64,000 nucleotides of DNA, from the NCBI RefSeq assembly GCF_036959255.1, contig NZ_JAWMTI010000004.1, positions 434,001-498,000 on the forward strand, given 5' to 3'. Made by a program: the position numbers and the translations under genes. Under the pieces are notes generated by a model that worked only from the letters and a program-made list of their open reading frames with translations, ran no database searches and was not told the DNA's origin. Positions 9,413 through 17,878 of the stretch are shown in pieces (positions within the stretch are counted from its first letter, which is position 1; each line of letters starts with the position of its first letter). Source of the DNA: Olivibacter sp036959255 (GTDB lineage: Bacteria > Bacteroidota > Bacteroidia > Sphingobacteriales > Sphingobacteriaceae).

Positions 9413-9444
9413 AAGCATGGCCATCAGGCAAAGGCCATGCTTTT
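9413..9444 (+). terminator. terminator between oleate hydratase and SRPBCC gene
   Basis: AAGCATGGCC (9413-9422) pairs perfectly with GGCCATGCTT (9433-9442), with a 10-base loop and trailing T residues. It lies between convergent stops and serves the plus-strand gene best. Confidence 0.75.
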
Positions 9445-9466
9445 CTATATCGCAATTCCGTGAAAT

Positions 9467-10402
9467 TTATTGATTATAATTGGGATAGGGGGTACCTTTA
9501 CCTGTTTCGCAAAGACGCTTCAAACTTCTAAAGAAAAGTGCCCAATCATAACTACAGGACGCGAACTCAGCAGTGTAATCCTTCCAGCCATCGTGACGAA
9601 ACCATAATATACATCCTTTCTTATGGGGTTCAAGCTCAAAAGTAAGTCTGGTACCGATCCATTCTTCATAGGCTTTGAGACAAACCCATTTTACCTTACT
9701 GTAGGCTTTAAGTTCCTCTACTTTCATTTCTTTAACATAATCGGGACCGAAGGCAAAGCGTAAAATACTGCCGATCTTCGGTGTTGCAAGCGTGTCGGGT
9801 GTCCACCAGCCTGCCAGACCTTCTTGTGTCGTTAGTGCTTCAAAAACCTTTTCAACAGGTGTTTCAATAAGCAATCGATGATAAATGCATTTATCATTTT
9901 GCTGATCTGCTACAGGGGTCTTTTTCTGAGATTCGGAGTTTGTGTCAGCTTGTTCGAGATCCTTCGGGGTCGCCTTTCCTTTCCCTGTCAAAATCAAATC
10001 TTTAAGACTTTCTTGAATATAATGCGTCCATGCATCGCGACAAATCTGGAAACATGCATAGGTCGGAATTAAGCCTTGATGTGTAAACTTTAAGGTAGTT
10101 TTACCCTTCTTTTCAGTCAGGTCAAAGATTATATAGGTGTTTTTCCACTCCGTTTCGTCAGGTAAAAACTTAAAATAATTGTCGAGCACATGCCAAACTA
10201 TTTTTTCGTTGGGCACCATTTCGATAATTTTCAATTTAACCCGATGAACATCCTGATAATGATAAAAAAATTCACTATTGAGTTTGTCGGTATCACCTTT
10301 GATGTTTTCTGACCACCAGCCTCGCACATTGTTCACGGCGTTGAAAACTTGTTGTGCTTGTGTGTTGACGACCAAAGTCGTGCTGAAATCTTTATTTTTC
10401 AT
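9467..10402 (-). CDS. tandem SRPBCC/AHSA1 domain protein
   Basis: The 311-residue protein contains two START/SRPBCC-fold domains. The first spans about residues 5-145 (VVNTQAQQVFNAVNNVRGWW ... KTTLKFTHQGLIP ... CRDAWTHYI). The second spans about 170-308 (ETPVEKVFEALTTQEGLAGWW ... CILWFRHDGWKD ... DWALFFRSLKRLCETG). A polar linker joins them. AHSA1-type domains form a hydrophobic ligand pocket; in single-domain relatives they act in stress responses or as ArsR-coupled proteins, with unknown ligands. It is divergent from the GlxA-type regulator at 10572, which is its likely controller. Confidence 0.88.
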   Translation of the reverse strand: MKNKDFSTTLVVNTQAQQVFNAVNNVRGWWSENIKGDTDKLNSEFFYHYQDVHRVKLKIIEMVPNEKIVWHVLDNYFKFLPDETEWKNTYIIFDLTEKKGKTTLKFTHQGLIPTYACFQICRDAWTHYIQESLKDLILTGKGKATPKDLEQADTNSESQKKTPVADQQNDKCIYHRLLIETPVEKVFEALTTQEGLAGWWTPDTLATPKIGSILRFAFGPDYVKEMKVEELKAYSKVKWVCLKAYEEWIGTRLTFELEPHKKGCILWFRHDGWKDYTAEFASCSYDWALFFRSLKRLCETGKGTPYPNYNQ

Positions 10403-10457
10403 CTATTTAAATTTATTTTTTGTGATTTTTCAATGTTCTTTCCTTGTATTTTCAAAT

Positions 10458-10465
10458 CAAAGTTA
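10458..10465 (-). promoter_or_regulatory. -7 box for SRPBCC gene
   Basis: TAACTTTG on the minus strand fits the Bacteroidota TAnnTTTG -7 box and lies 55 bases upstream of the ATG at 10402. No clean -33 TTG is seen at the usual distance. Confidence 0.35.
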
Positions 10466-10513
10466 AAGACATATATACAGCCTGTTGGGGTGTCAAATAG
10501 ACTTTGTTGCGGG

Positions 10514-10544
10514 TTGATTTGGACATATTGATTTACTAACTTTG
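10514..10544 (+). promoter_or_regulatory. Bacteroidota promoter of GlxA/AraC regulator
   Basis: TTG (10514-10516), exactly 20 bases, then TAACTTTG (10537-10544). This fits the TTG-N17..23-TAnnTTTG consensus and lies 27 bases ahead of the ATG at 10572. It argues against the in-frame TTG at 10542 as a start, because that codon lies inside the -7 box. Confidence 0.6.
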
Positions 10545-10571
10545 TTGTCTAACCATTATAAATCGAAACGG

Positions 10572-11585
10572 ATGAAACATCTTACGATATTAGTGCCCGA
10601 TATCCAAACCGCCAATAGCACTATTGCCTGCATTGTGGGAGCCTATCAAATTTTTACGGGTGCTAACAACTATTGGGAGAAAAAGGGGCACCCTCCCTTG
10701 TTTAAAATCGAAACGGCAGGTGTCGCCGAAGAATCTTCGTTTATCAATGGCTTATTGACAATGAAGCCGCAGGTCAATATATCGACATTAAAAAAAACAG
10801 ATCTTGTGCTGATACCCTCCCTAACACCTGAATTTAAACGGGCTATGGATGGTAATATATTGCTGATCAATTGGTTTAAAGAGCAATATAAAAATGGTGC
10901 AGAAATTGCCAGTATGTGCACGGGAGCTTTTATGCTGGCTTCATCCGGATTGTTGAATGAAAAAAATTGCTCCATTCATTGGGATTCAGCAGACGATTTT
11001 AGAACCCTGTTTCCGGATGTACACTTAAAAACAGAGAAGTTGATTACGGACGAAAATGGTATTTATACGAATGGAGGAGGCTATTCATTCTTAAACCTAC
11101 TTTTATATCTAGTCGAGAAGTATTATGATCGCGAAACGGCGATCTATTGTTCCAAAATCTTTCAAGTCGATATTGACCGACAGACACAATCTGCCTTCAC
11201 GATATTCACCGGACAGAAGTCTCATGGAGATGAAGTCGTAATAAAAGCACAACAATACATGGAAGACAATTTCTATAAAAAAATATCGGTAGAAGATCTT
11301 TCAAGGAAATTTGCCGTGGGAAGACGGAACTTTGATCGACGATTTATAAAGGCAACAGGTAATACCCCTGTTGAATATTTGCAGCGAATAAAGATCGAGT
11401 CCGCCAAAAAAGCATTTGAAACTACACGTAAAACCATCAATGAAGTAATGTACGAGGTCGGTTATTCAGATATAAAAGCTTTTCGGGAAGTCTTTAGAAA
11501 GATAACAGGCCTATCACCACTGGATTATAAAAACAGGTATAATAAAGATACAGACCTTTATGCCTATAAATCAAAAGTTGTATGA
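10572..11585 (+). CDS. GlxA-type AraC family transcriptional regulator
   Basis: Residues 1-190 form a DJ-1/PfpI-like domain (MKHLTILVPDIQTANS, the nucleophile-elbow segment ASMCTGAFMLASSGLL with Cys116). Residues about 225-335 form an AraC/XylS double helix-turn-helix (VEDLSRKFAVGRRNFDRRF, NTPVEYLQRIKIESAK, INEVMYEVGYSDIKAFREVF). This is the GlxA (FtrA-like) architecture, in which the N-terminal domain probably senses a small molecule or dimerises. The ATG at 10572 is chosen because the promoter box occupies the alternative start. It is divergent from the tandem SRPBCC gene, suggesting local regulation. Confidence 0.93.
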   Translation: MKHLTILVPDIQTANSTIACIVGAYQIFTGANNYWEKKGHPPLFKIETAGVAEESSFINGLLTMKPQVNISTLKKTDLVLIPSLTPEFKRAMDGNILLINWFKEQYKNGAEIASMCTGAFMLASSGLLNEKNCSIHWDSADDFRTLFPDVHLKTEKLITDENGIYTNGGGYSFLNLLLYLVEKYYDRETAIYCSKIFQVDIDRQTQSAFTIFTGQKSHGDEVVIKAQQYMEDNFYKKISVEDLSRKFAVGRRNFDRRFIKATGNTPVEYLQRIKIESAKKAFETTRKTINEVMYEVGYSDIKAFREVFRKITGLSPLDYKNRYNKDTDLYAYKSKVV

Positions 11586-11706
11586 TTATTATCATTTCGT
11601 CTATTTTTTTCCCCTTTCGACCTATCTATTTTTGAAAAGCCAAGGATAGAAACCAGTCAGTAAAGGCTTGTTCTTCGCCTAAAGCCAATTAAATGGATTG
11701 ATCAAC

Positions 11707-14700
11707 ATGAAAGAACTCATCAAGCTGACCATACGCTTTGTATGCTCGATGGTAATAACCGTCGTTTCTGCTCAAGATATTAATCTATTACGCCAAGACT
11801 TCATCCATCCCCCAAGTAGTGCAAAACCAGGCGTATATTGGTATTTTATGGATGGGAATATGACTGCTGAAAGTATGACAAAAGACCTGGAAGCGATGAA
11901 GGTCGCTGGCATTGGCAATCTGATTTTTCTGGAAGTAAATGTCGGAGTGCCCCGCGGTCAGGTCGATTTTCTGAGTGAAGAATGGACAAGCCTTTTTGCA
12001 CATGCAGAAAGGGAAGCCAGGCGCTTAGGAATCGAAATTACCTTGGGTATCGGTCCTGGATGGACGGGAAGCGGTGGCCCTTGGGTCCGGGGAGATCAAT
12101 CGATGCAACATTTAGTTGCCAGTGAGGTTATCGTATCAGCTAATGAAGCCAAAAAAATTACCTTGCCCATTCCGTTGCCGCACAAGCCATTTTTTGGCGA
12201 GGAGGGATATACAGAGGAATTTAAAAGCAACTGGATGGAGTATTATAAGGATGTTGCCGTCTTGGCTTTTCCGTTCGAAGAAAGTTCGATGGACACCATT
12301 GCTAATATAGAGGAAAAGGCGCTTTATGAAAGAGCCCCTTATAGTTCGGGGATTGTAAAGTCCCTTTTATCGGCACCGACAGCTGGAAAAAGTAAGCAGC
12401 AGCGCGTTATCTCAAAGACGGGAATCTTAGAGCTGACGGATCATTTGGAATCCAACGGTACACTGAATTGGAAACCGTCCGATGGAAAATGGAAAATAAT
12501 GCGCTTTGGCAGCAGAAATAATGGGGCCATCACGCGTCCGGCACCGCGTCCGGGTATTGGTTTCGAATCTGATAAATTTGATACCGTAGCTATCAATTTT
12601 CACCTGAATCACTATTTGGGCAAAATCATGAAAAAAATCGAACCTATACGGCAGCATCAAATCGGTGGACTGAAACGTTTACATATGGATAGTTGGGAGA
12701 TGGGAGCCCAAAACTGGACGGCGAATTTTCGAGACGAATTCCATAAAAGACGCGGATATGATCCGTTACGCTATTATCCAGTATATATAGGCAAGGTAGT
12801 GGGGAGTGCTGAAGAAAGCGAACGTTTTTTGTGGGACTTGCGGCAAACTTCACAAGAATTGATCTTGGAGAACCACGCTGGTTTTGTGAAGAATTTTGCT
12901 AAAAAATATGGATTGGAACTTTCAATCGAACCATATGATATGAATCCTACAGCTGATCTGGATCTGGGTAGCGTAGCCGATGTGCCGATGGCTGAATTTT
13001 GGAGTAAGGGATATGGCTTCAATGCCAGTTATAGCGTAATAGAAGCTACATCAATAGCACATATTATGGGGCGTAGTTTAGTTCCGGCGGAAGCCTTTAC
13101 CGCCCAAAATAATGAAGCATGGAAACAGTACCCCGGATCGATGAAAAATCAAGGAGATTGGGCTTTCGCTTCGGGTATTAATCGGTTTGTATACCATACT
13201 TTTCAAAATCAGTTTCTACCGGATTCATTGCGGCCAGGCGCTACTATGGGGCCATATGGCGTCCACTGGGATCGAAACCAGACGTGGTGGCCGCTTGTGC
13301 ATAGTTATCATGCTTATGTTAGTCGATGTCAGTATCTTTTGCAGCAGGGAAGAACTGTAGCGGATATGCTTTACCTCACACCCGAGAATTCCCCTCAGGT
13401 CTTTGTTCCACCCCGCTCTGCAGTTATCGGAGATACGATCGGGGATCGGCGAGGGTTCAATTTTGACGGATGTTCAGCCAGTCAACTCATGAATGCCTCG
13501 GTAAAAGATGGTAAGGTGACTTTTCCGGGTGGTGGCAGTTATCAAATCTTGATTTTGCCTGATTATGAGACAATGACGCCCGAACTATTGACAAAAATAG
13601 GTGAACTTATTTTTGACGGTGCCTTGGTTGTCGGCAATCCGCCGATGCATTCACCAAGTTTAACCAATTATCCAGAATGTGATCATTACATTCGTTTACA
13701 AGTGGAAAAAATATGGGGTGCTACGGATACGCCAACAAATCTTAGCAGAAGGAATTACGGAAAAGGGTTGATCGTTTGGGGAGAAAAATTGAAAGAACGG
13801 TCTGATATGCTTTATCCCGATTATGAGCTTACCGCGTTAATTTTGAAGAATGCGAAGGTAAAGACAGACTTTTATACCGAAGGAGACCTGAGATATACAC
13901 ACCGTACCCATCCAGCTTGGGATCTATATTTTGTTGCCAATAAAACAGATGAAATAATTCAGACAGAAGGGATATTTAGAGACGCTTCCGATCATCCACA
14001 ATTGTGGAATCCGTTGACTGGTGAAATTCGTGCGCTAGCTGATTTTCAATATGACAGCGGATCCATAAAAATACCCTTACGTTTTGAAGCCTATCAAAGT
14101 TTTTTTATTGTTTTCCCCAAACAGGGAAGATTGCCCGATGTAAGGCATCAAAATTTTGATACGTATGAAACCTTGGTTTCATTGAATGGCCCTTGGAATT
14201 TGGCATTCGATCCGGTTTGGGGAGGCCCTGCCGATACGACCTTTTCTTCGTTGAAAGATTGGTCACAAGAAGAAAACGAAAGTGTGAAATACTATTCCGG
14301 GCGTGCATATTACCACAAAAAATTCAACTTGCCCGCTACCGTACACAAGAATGATCGACTTTTTCTGGACCTTGGGGAAGTGTATAATTTGGCCTGTGTT
14401 CGTGTTAATGGACAAGAGCTCGGTATTCTATGGACTGCACCTTGGCGGATCGAACTTCCAGGCAAATACCTGAAAAAGAAAGATAATTTCCTCGAAATTG
14501 AAGTGATAAATTTATGGCCGAATAGGCTTATTGGTGATGAAAAATTACCTTCTGAGGGGGTTCAAAATGGGGAATGGCCTCAATGGTTGCAAAAGAAACA
14601 GCCCCGTACGAGCAAACGTTTTACATTTACAACTTATCAACCTTATAAATTAGACAGTCCCTTACTAAAATCAGGTTTATTGGGGCCTGTCATGATCAAG

Positions 14701-14715
14701 CGAGTTAAAAATTAA
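11707..14715 (+). CDS. secreted glycoside hydrolase, GH106-like (alpha-L-rhamnosidase type)
   Basis: The 1002-residue enzyme has a signal peptide (MKELIKLTIRFVCSMVITVVSAQ). It opens with the family pattern DFIHPPSSAKPGVYWYFMDG, then MTKDLEAMKVAGIGNLIFLEV and GIEITLGIGPGWTGSGGPWV. The central barrel contains HMDSWEMGAQNWT and LSIEPYDMNP. The C-terminal region (about 830-1000) is a GH2-like jelly-roll (LNGPWNLAFDPVWGG, VRVNGQELGILWTAPW, EVINLWPNRLIGD). GH106 enzymes release alpha-L-rhamnose from plant pectin or glycosides by inversion. Activity on rhamnosides here is inferred from architecture only. The ATG at 11707 is used rather than the in-frame TTG three codons earlier. It is not in an operon with the adjacent PUL and ends at its own terminator. 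Confidence 0.9.
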   Translation: MKELIKLTIRFVCSMVITVVSAQDINLLRQDFIHPPSSAKPGVYWYFMDGNMTAESMTKDLEAMKVAGIGNLIFLEVNVGVPRGQVDFLSEEWTSLFAHAEREARRLGIEITLGIGPGWTGSGGPWVRGDQSMQHLVASEVIVSANEAKKITLPIPLPHKPFFGEEGYTEEFKSNWMEYYKDVAVLAFPFEESSMDTIANIEEKALYERAPYSSGIVKSLLSAPTAGKSKQQRVISKTGILELTDHLESNGTLNWKPSDGKWKIMRFGSRNNGAITRPAPRPGIGFESDKFDTVAINFHLNHYLGKIMKKIEPIRQHQIGGLKRLHMDSWEMGAQNWTANFRDEFHKRRGYDPLRYYPVYIGKVVGSAEESERFLWDLRQTSQELILENHAGFVKNFAKKYGLELSIEPYDMNPTADLDLGSVADVPMAEFWSKGYGFNASYSVIEATSIAHIMGRSLVPAEAFTAQNNEAWKQYPGSMKNQGDWAFASGINRFVYHTFQNQFLPDSLRPGATMGPYGVHWDRNQTWWPLVHSYHAYVSRCQYLLQQGRTVADMLYLTPENSPQVFVPPRSAVIGDTIGDRRGFNFDGCSASQLMNASVKDGKVTFPGGGSYQILILPDYETMTPELLTKIGELIFDGALVVGNPPMHSPSLTNYPECDHYIRLQVEKIWGATDTPTNLSRRNYGKGLIVWGEKLKERSDMLYPDYELTALILKNAKVKTDFYTEGDLRYTHRTHPAWDLYFVANKTDEIIQTEGIFRDASDHPQLWNPLTGEIRALADFQYDSGSIKIPLRFEAYQSFFIVFPKQGRLPDVRHQNFDTYETLVSLNGPWNLAFDPVWGGPADTTFSSLKDWSQEENESVKYYSGRAYYHKKFNLPATVHKNDRLFLDLGEVYNLACVRVNGQELGILWTAPWRIELPGKYLKKKDNFLEIEVINLWPNRLIGDEKLPSEGVQNGEWPQWLQKKQPRTSKRFTFTTYQPYKLDSPLLKSGLLGPVMIKRVKN

Positions 14716-14719
14716 ATCG

Positions 14720-14756
14720 GAATAGCATCCGCCTAAGATCGAGTGCTATTCTTTTT
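14720..14756 (+). terminator. terminator after GH106-like gene
   Basis: GAATAGCA (14720-14727) pairs with TGCTATTC (14744-14751), followed directly by five T residues. Confidence 0.7.
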
Positions 14757-14761
14757 GCTCG

Positions 14762-15286
14762 CTAATTGTGCGGAGGATATATTCCGTATAGAGCGATGAT
14801 ATAGTTTAAGCCAAGATAAGGTTGCATATTGTTCACCGGTTGCCCCCCGCCAACATTAGCTGTCATTTGTGCATTCATGACGGTGTTTGCATTACTTGCA
14901 TATTCTGCATCGGTTGCCCCGGTATTTGCAGGAAAATTACCGCTGGGATCTCCCGACGTTCCTGGTTGGCTGTTCGCCATTACCGGATGATTGTGGGGAG
15001 GGATATTGGTAACAAGCAGTGTATTATTATTGCTTCCACTTGATTCTCCAAGCGTTATTTGTTTTAAACCGACTCCCTGACTTGCGCCTGCGTGTACAGG
15101 TACGCGTCCCCTTAAATCCGGTAAAGCAAAGGTAGTTACTCCATCTCCACCATAGGTGGTTCCGAGAATAGAAAATAAAGCTTGATTCTGTGAAATAGCA
15201 AGCAATTGGCCGTTGCAGAATGCCCAGCCCTTTGGTTCATAATTACCTGCAAAAAGGACAATAGTCCCGATAAATGCTTCATCCAT
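14762..15286 (-). CDS. phage tail collar domain protein (microcystin-dependent-protein type)
   Basis: The 174-residue protein starts with the collar-domain signature FIGTIVLFAGNYEPKGWAFC, then GQLLAISQNQALFSILGTTYGG and FALPDLRGRVPVHAG. It ends NNMQPYLGLNYIIALYGIYP. A Gly/Ser/Asn-rich variable segment (about 75-150) lies between. The family is related to short tail fibres and, in Bacteroidota, usually occurs as two or three paralogues near contractile-injection or secreted structural genes. Here it is a single copy with no phage neighbours, so the role is unknown. There is no signal peptide. Its upstream region is AT-rich with no clear promoter. Confidence 0.88.
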   Translation of the reverse strand: MDEAFIGTIVLFAGNYEPKGWAFCNGQLLAISQNQALFSILGTTYGGDGVTTFALPDLRGRVPVHAGASQGVGLKQITLGESSGSNNNTLLVTNIPPHNHPVMANSQPGTSGDPSGNFPANTGATDAEYASNANTVMNAQMTANVGGGQPVNNMQPYLGLNYIIALYGIYPPHN

Positions 15287-15608
15287 AATAATTGAGTTAG
15301 CTTATTTAAAGTATAGTTAATTAGCCTGGCCATTGGTAATTCCCCCTAAATAGTGATTTTTCGGTATTAGGCGATGAATGTTATTAGCGTAATTTTTTGT
15401 GTTGATGTTTATAATGTCTTGATATTCTGTGTTGTTGGTGTAATTTTAGTACAAAACCTGATATATTTTTGTATTCTTTTTGTTCATTTTTATTACAACC
15501 TCGTCTCAAAAAAAAAGGAAAGGAGTCTCCGATAATTTTCTGATATATTCCTGTTTAGTTGAGGGGCTATCAAGAGGGGGAGTGGGATGCGTTACACTAG
15601 AGGATAAG
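15287..15608. other. AT-rich intergenic stretch
   Basis: About 320 bases between the tail-collar start and the PUL terminator. No convincing coding frame is seen; the small frames here lack family features. A minus-strand ATG at 15333 preceded by GGGGGA opens only a shadow frame of the collar gene. Confidence 0.4.
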
Positions 15609-15656
15609 ATAATTATAGGAAGCCGTTTCATATTTGAAACGGCTTCCTATAATTAT
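15609..15656 (-). terminator. 22-bp perfect hairpin closing the PUL operon
   Basis: Arms 15609-15630 and 15635-15656 are perfectly complementary over 22 bp with a 4-base loop. The arm contains GGAAGCCGTTTCA, and the outer part is AT-only, giving a T-rich 3' side on either strand. The TAA stop of the MFS gene (15653-15655) lies inside the stem. Confidence 0.8.
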
Positions 15657-16975
15657 AAAGCATCTTGGATTTCTTCTAAGGACTTACCCTTGGTTTCCGG
15701 CATAAACTTCCATATAAAGAAGAAAGAAATAGCCATCATCACACTATAGAAGATAAAGGAATAATAACCTCCTTTTGGGCTGCCTTCCGCAATAATGGGG
15801 AAGAGCCAGGAAATAATAGCCGCCATAATCCAGTGAGTGAAGCTACCCAGCGAACTTCCTTGGGAGCGTACATTATTGGGGAAAATTTCGGAAATAAACA
15901 CCCATATGACTGCACCCTGAGAAAAAGCAAAGAAGGCAATGAAACCGATTAAGTACAACAGTACAGATGATGCGCCTGCCACGCCTTGACTAAAGGCATG
16001 TGCAACCAATGCCAAAAAAATAAACATACCCAGGCTTCCAATTAATAAGAGTCGCTTCCGCCCAAATTTATCAATAATGGTCATTGCCAAACACGTGAAT
16101 AAGAGATTAGCTCCACCGATAAATACGGGTTGTAAATAAGCTAGTTTTTGATCGAAGCCTGCCAATTCAAAAATGCGTGGTGCGTAATATAGAATAGCGT
16201 TGATTCCGCTCAACTGGTTAAACATAGCCAATAAAACGGCATACAAAATAGGCTTTATATATTTTCGCTGAAATAAACGGTCTTGTAAGGCACCCGCTTG
16301 TGGGTTTGTTTTGAAAAAAGCATCTATTGCATCTGCTTCCCCTAATTTCAAGAAAATCGCCCGCGCCTTTTCCGGATAACCATGAATGGCTAGCCATCGC
16401 GGGCTTTCAGGTACAATTTGTAAAAGGCTAAAAAATAGCAACGACGGTAATACCATAATACCCAGCATCCAACGCCAGGCTTCATCGCCCATTCCTACGA
16501 AAAGAAAGTTTGTTAAGTACGCGACAAATATTCCCAAAACGATCATAAACTGAAAAGAGCTAGTTAAACGCCCCCTGCTTTCCGCTGGAGCGATTTCGGA
16601 AATATAAATTGGCCCTACAACGGAAGAAATGCCAACAGCAAGTCCGCCAATAAAACGAAATAGAATAAATAAAAGCCAAGTGTAGGACAATGCGCAGCCT
16701 ATCGCAGAGCACAAATAAGCGAGCGCTATTATTATTAATACTTTTTTACGGCCAAACTTCTGTGCAGGGATACTTGCTGACATAGCGCCGATAACAGTGC
16801 CGATTAGACTAGCCGATACCGTAAATCCCTGCCAGAATGAATCAAGCTCCCAAAGCGCTTGTATATTTTTCTCGGCGCCGGAAATGACAGCTGTTTCAAA
16901 GCCAAAGAGAAAACCACCTAAAGATGCTATAAGTGAGCATTTGATGGCAAAACCATGTTTAGAAAGGGTCCCCAT
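15653..16975 (-). CDS. sugar porter family MFS transporter
   Basis: The 440-residue, 12-span membrane protein carries the sugar porter signatures: FGRKKVL after TM2, GRLTSSFQFMIVLGI, PESPRWLAIHG before the central loop, QLSGINAILYYAPRIF in TM7, FGRKRLLLIG after TM8, and PETKGKSLEEI at the C-terminus. It should import a monosaccharide (glucose, xylose, mannose or similar) with protons across the inner membrane. It is the last gene of the PUL; its ATG follows the ROK stop with no gap, indicating translational coupling. Its stop codon is embedded in the terminator hairpin. The sugar is likely the product of the GH130 enzyme encoded upstream. Confidence 0.95.
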   Translation of the reverse strand: MGTLSKHGFAIKCSLIASLGGFLFGFETAVISGAEKNIQALWELDSFWQGFTVSASLIGTVIGAMSASIPAQKFGRKKVLIIIALAYLCSAIGCALSYTWLLFILFRFIGGLAVGISSVVGPIYISEIAPAESRGRLTSSFQFMIVLGIFVAYLTNFLFVGMGDEAWRWMLGIMVLPSLLFFSLLQIVPESPRWLAIHGYPEKARAIFLKLGEADAIDAFFKTNPQAGALQDRLFQRKYIKPILYAVLLAMFNQLSGINAILYYAPRIFELAGFDQKLAYLQPVFIGGANLLFTCLAMTIIDKFGRKRLLLIGSLGMFIFLALVAHAFSQGVAGASSVLLYLIGFIAFFAFSQGAVIWVFISEIFPNNVRSQGSSLGSFTHWIMAAIISWLFPIIAEGSPKGGYYSFIFYSVMMAISFFFIWKFMPETKGKSLEEIQDAL

Positions 16976-17848
16976 TTACTTGTTATTTTTTAAAGGATTG
17001 ATAAATGAAGCTGCTCCCAATATTGCAGCTTGTTCTCCCATCTCTGCTACTTTTATGGTAACAGGCACTCCGCGTTCACCTAAAACACGTGAAACTTCCG
17101 GTAAAAAGAAGCGATGCGCTTTGCTGATGTTTCCGCCAATGATTACCACATTTGGTTTTAGCTCCGCGATATGTGCTGAAAGAAAGTCGACCAACCACAA
17201 GGCTAATTGCTTGATGGCTTGTTCGGCTTTCGTATTGTGATGTAGATGCGCGACCAAAGTCTTGACGTCGTCGATGTCATTTCCTCCCAGTGAGCGATAA
17301 AAACTTAATATTCCTCGTGTGGAAATATAGTCTTCGGCAATACCATCCAAAAATGCGGAGGAACCGAGATTTAAATCTTTTACTTCTCCCTGATCAAATA
17401 GAGCGGATCCAAGTCCAGTGCCAAGTGTCACTCCGAAGATCCGATCTTTTTCGTTGCAACGAGATGCTTCGCCGCGAAGAAAGGCCTCTGCATCATTCCG
17501 AAAATGAACATGCTTTGCGGGAAGTTGCATGCAAGCGGCAAAAATCTGCCTGATATCCATACCGTAAAGGGCGTCGTATTTATTCATGCCCTTTATTAAA
17601 GAGATACCTCTTTCATAATCAAAAGGGCCTGGCATAGATACCGCTAGGTAGTTGCATTTATTTCCCCAAGCCTCTTCCGCTGCGACTAGGGCCGCTGTCC
17701 AAGCATCCGTTATTACGGATGCTGAAGCATGCGGATCAATTTTTCGGCGAACTAAACTGTGCGGTATTACAGCGTGGTGTTCCATATCGACAACAGCAGC
17801 AGTTATATGAGAACCTCCCACATCTGCGCCAAGAACAGTTTCTTGCAT
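16976..17848 (-). CDS. ROK family sugar kinase
   Basis: The 290-residue protein has the ASKHA phosphate loop GADVGGSHITAAV at the N-terminus, MPGPFDYERGIS, FRNDAEAFLRGEA (catalytic Asp-containing segment) and GVTLGTGLGSALF. A NAD-like second domain ends VVIIGGNISKAH. Family function is ATP-dependent phosphorylation of hexoses such as glucose, mannose or fructose. The usual ROK zinc motif CxCGxxGCxE is absent, so it belongs to the zinc-free subgroup. There is no helix-turn-helix, so it is not a NagC/XylR-type repressor. Position between GH130 and the sugar porter suggests it traps the imported sugar as its phosphate. Confidence 0.9.
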   Translation of the reverse strand: MQETVLGADVGGSHITAAVVDMEHHAVIPHSLVRRKIDPHASASVITDAWTAALVAAEEAWGNKCNYLAVSMPGPFDYERGISLIKGMNKYDALYGMDIRQIFAACMQLPAKHVHFRNDAEAFLRGEASRCNEKDRIFGVTLGTGLGSALFDQGEVKDLNLGSSAFLDGIAEDYISTRGILSFYRSLGGNDIDDVKTLVAHLHHNTKAEQAIKQLALWLVDFLSAHIAELKPNVVIIGGNISKAHRFFLPEVSRVLGERGVPVTIKVAEMGEQAAILGAASFINPLKNNK

Positions 17849-17878
17849 AGAGCTATATTTATTATTTGATGATCATTG

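Noticed and set aside
15136..15333. 65-codon minus-strand frame with a purine-rich site before its ATG
   Set aside because: It overlaps the tail-collar gene out of frame and shows no conserved features.
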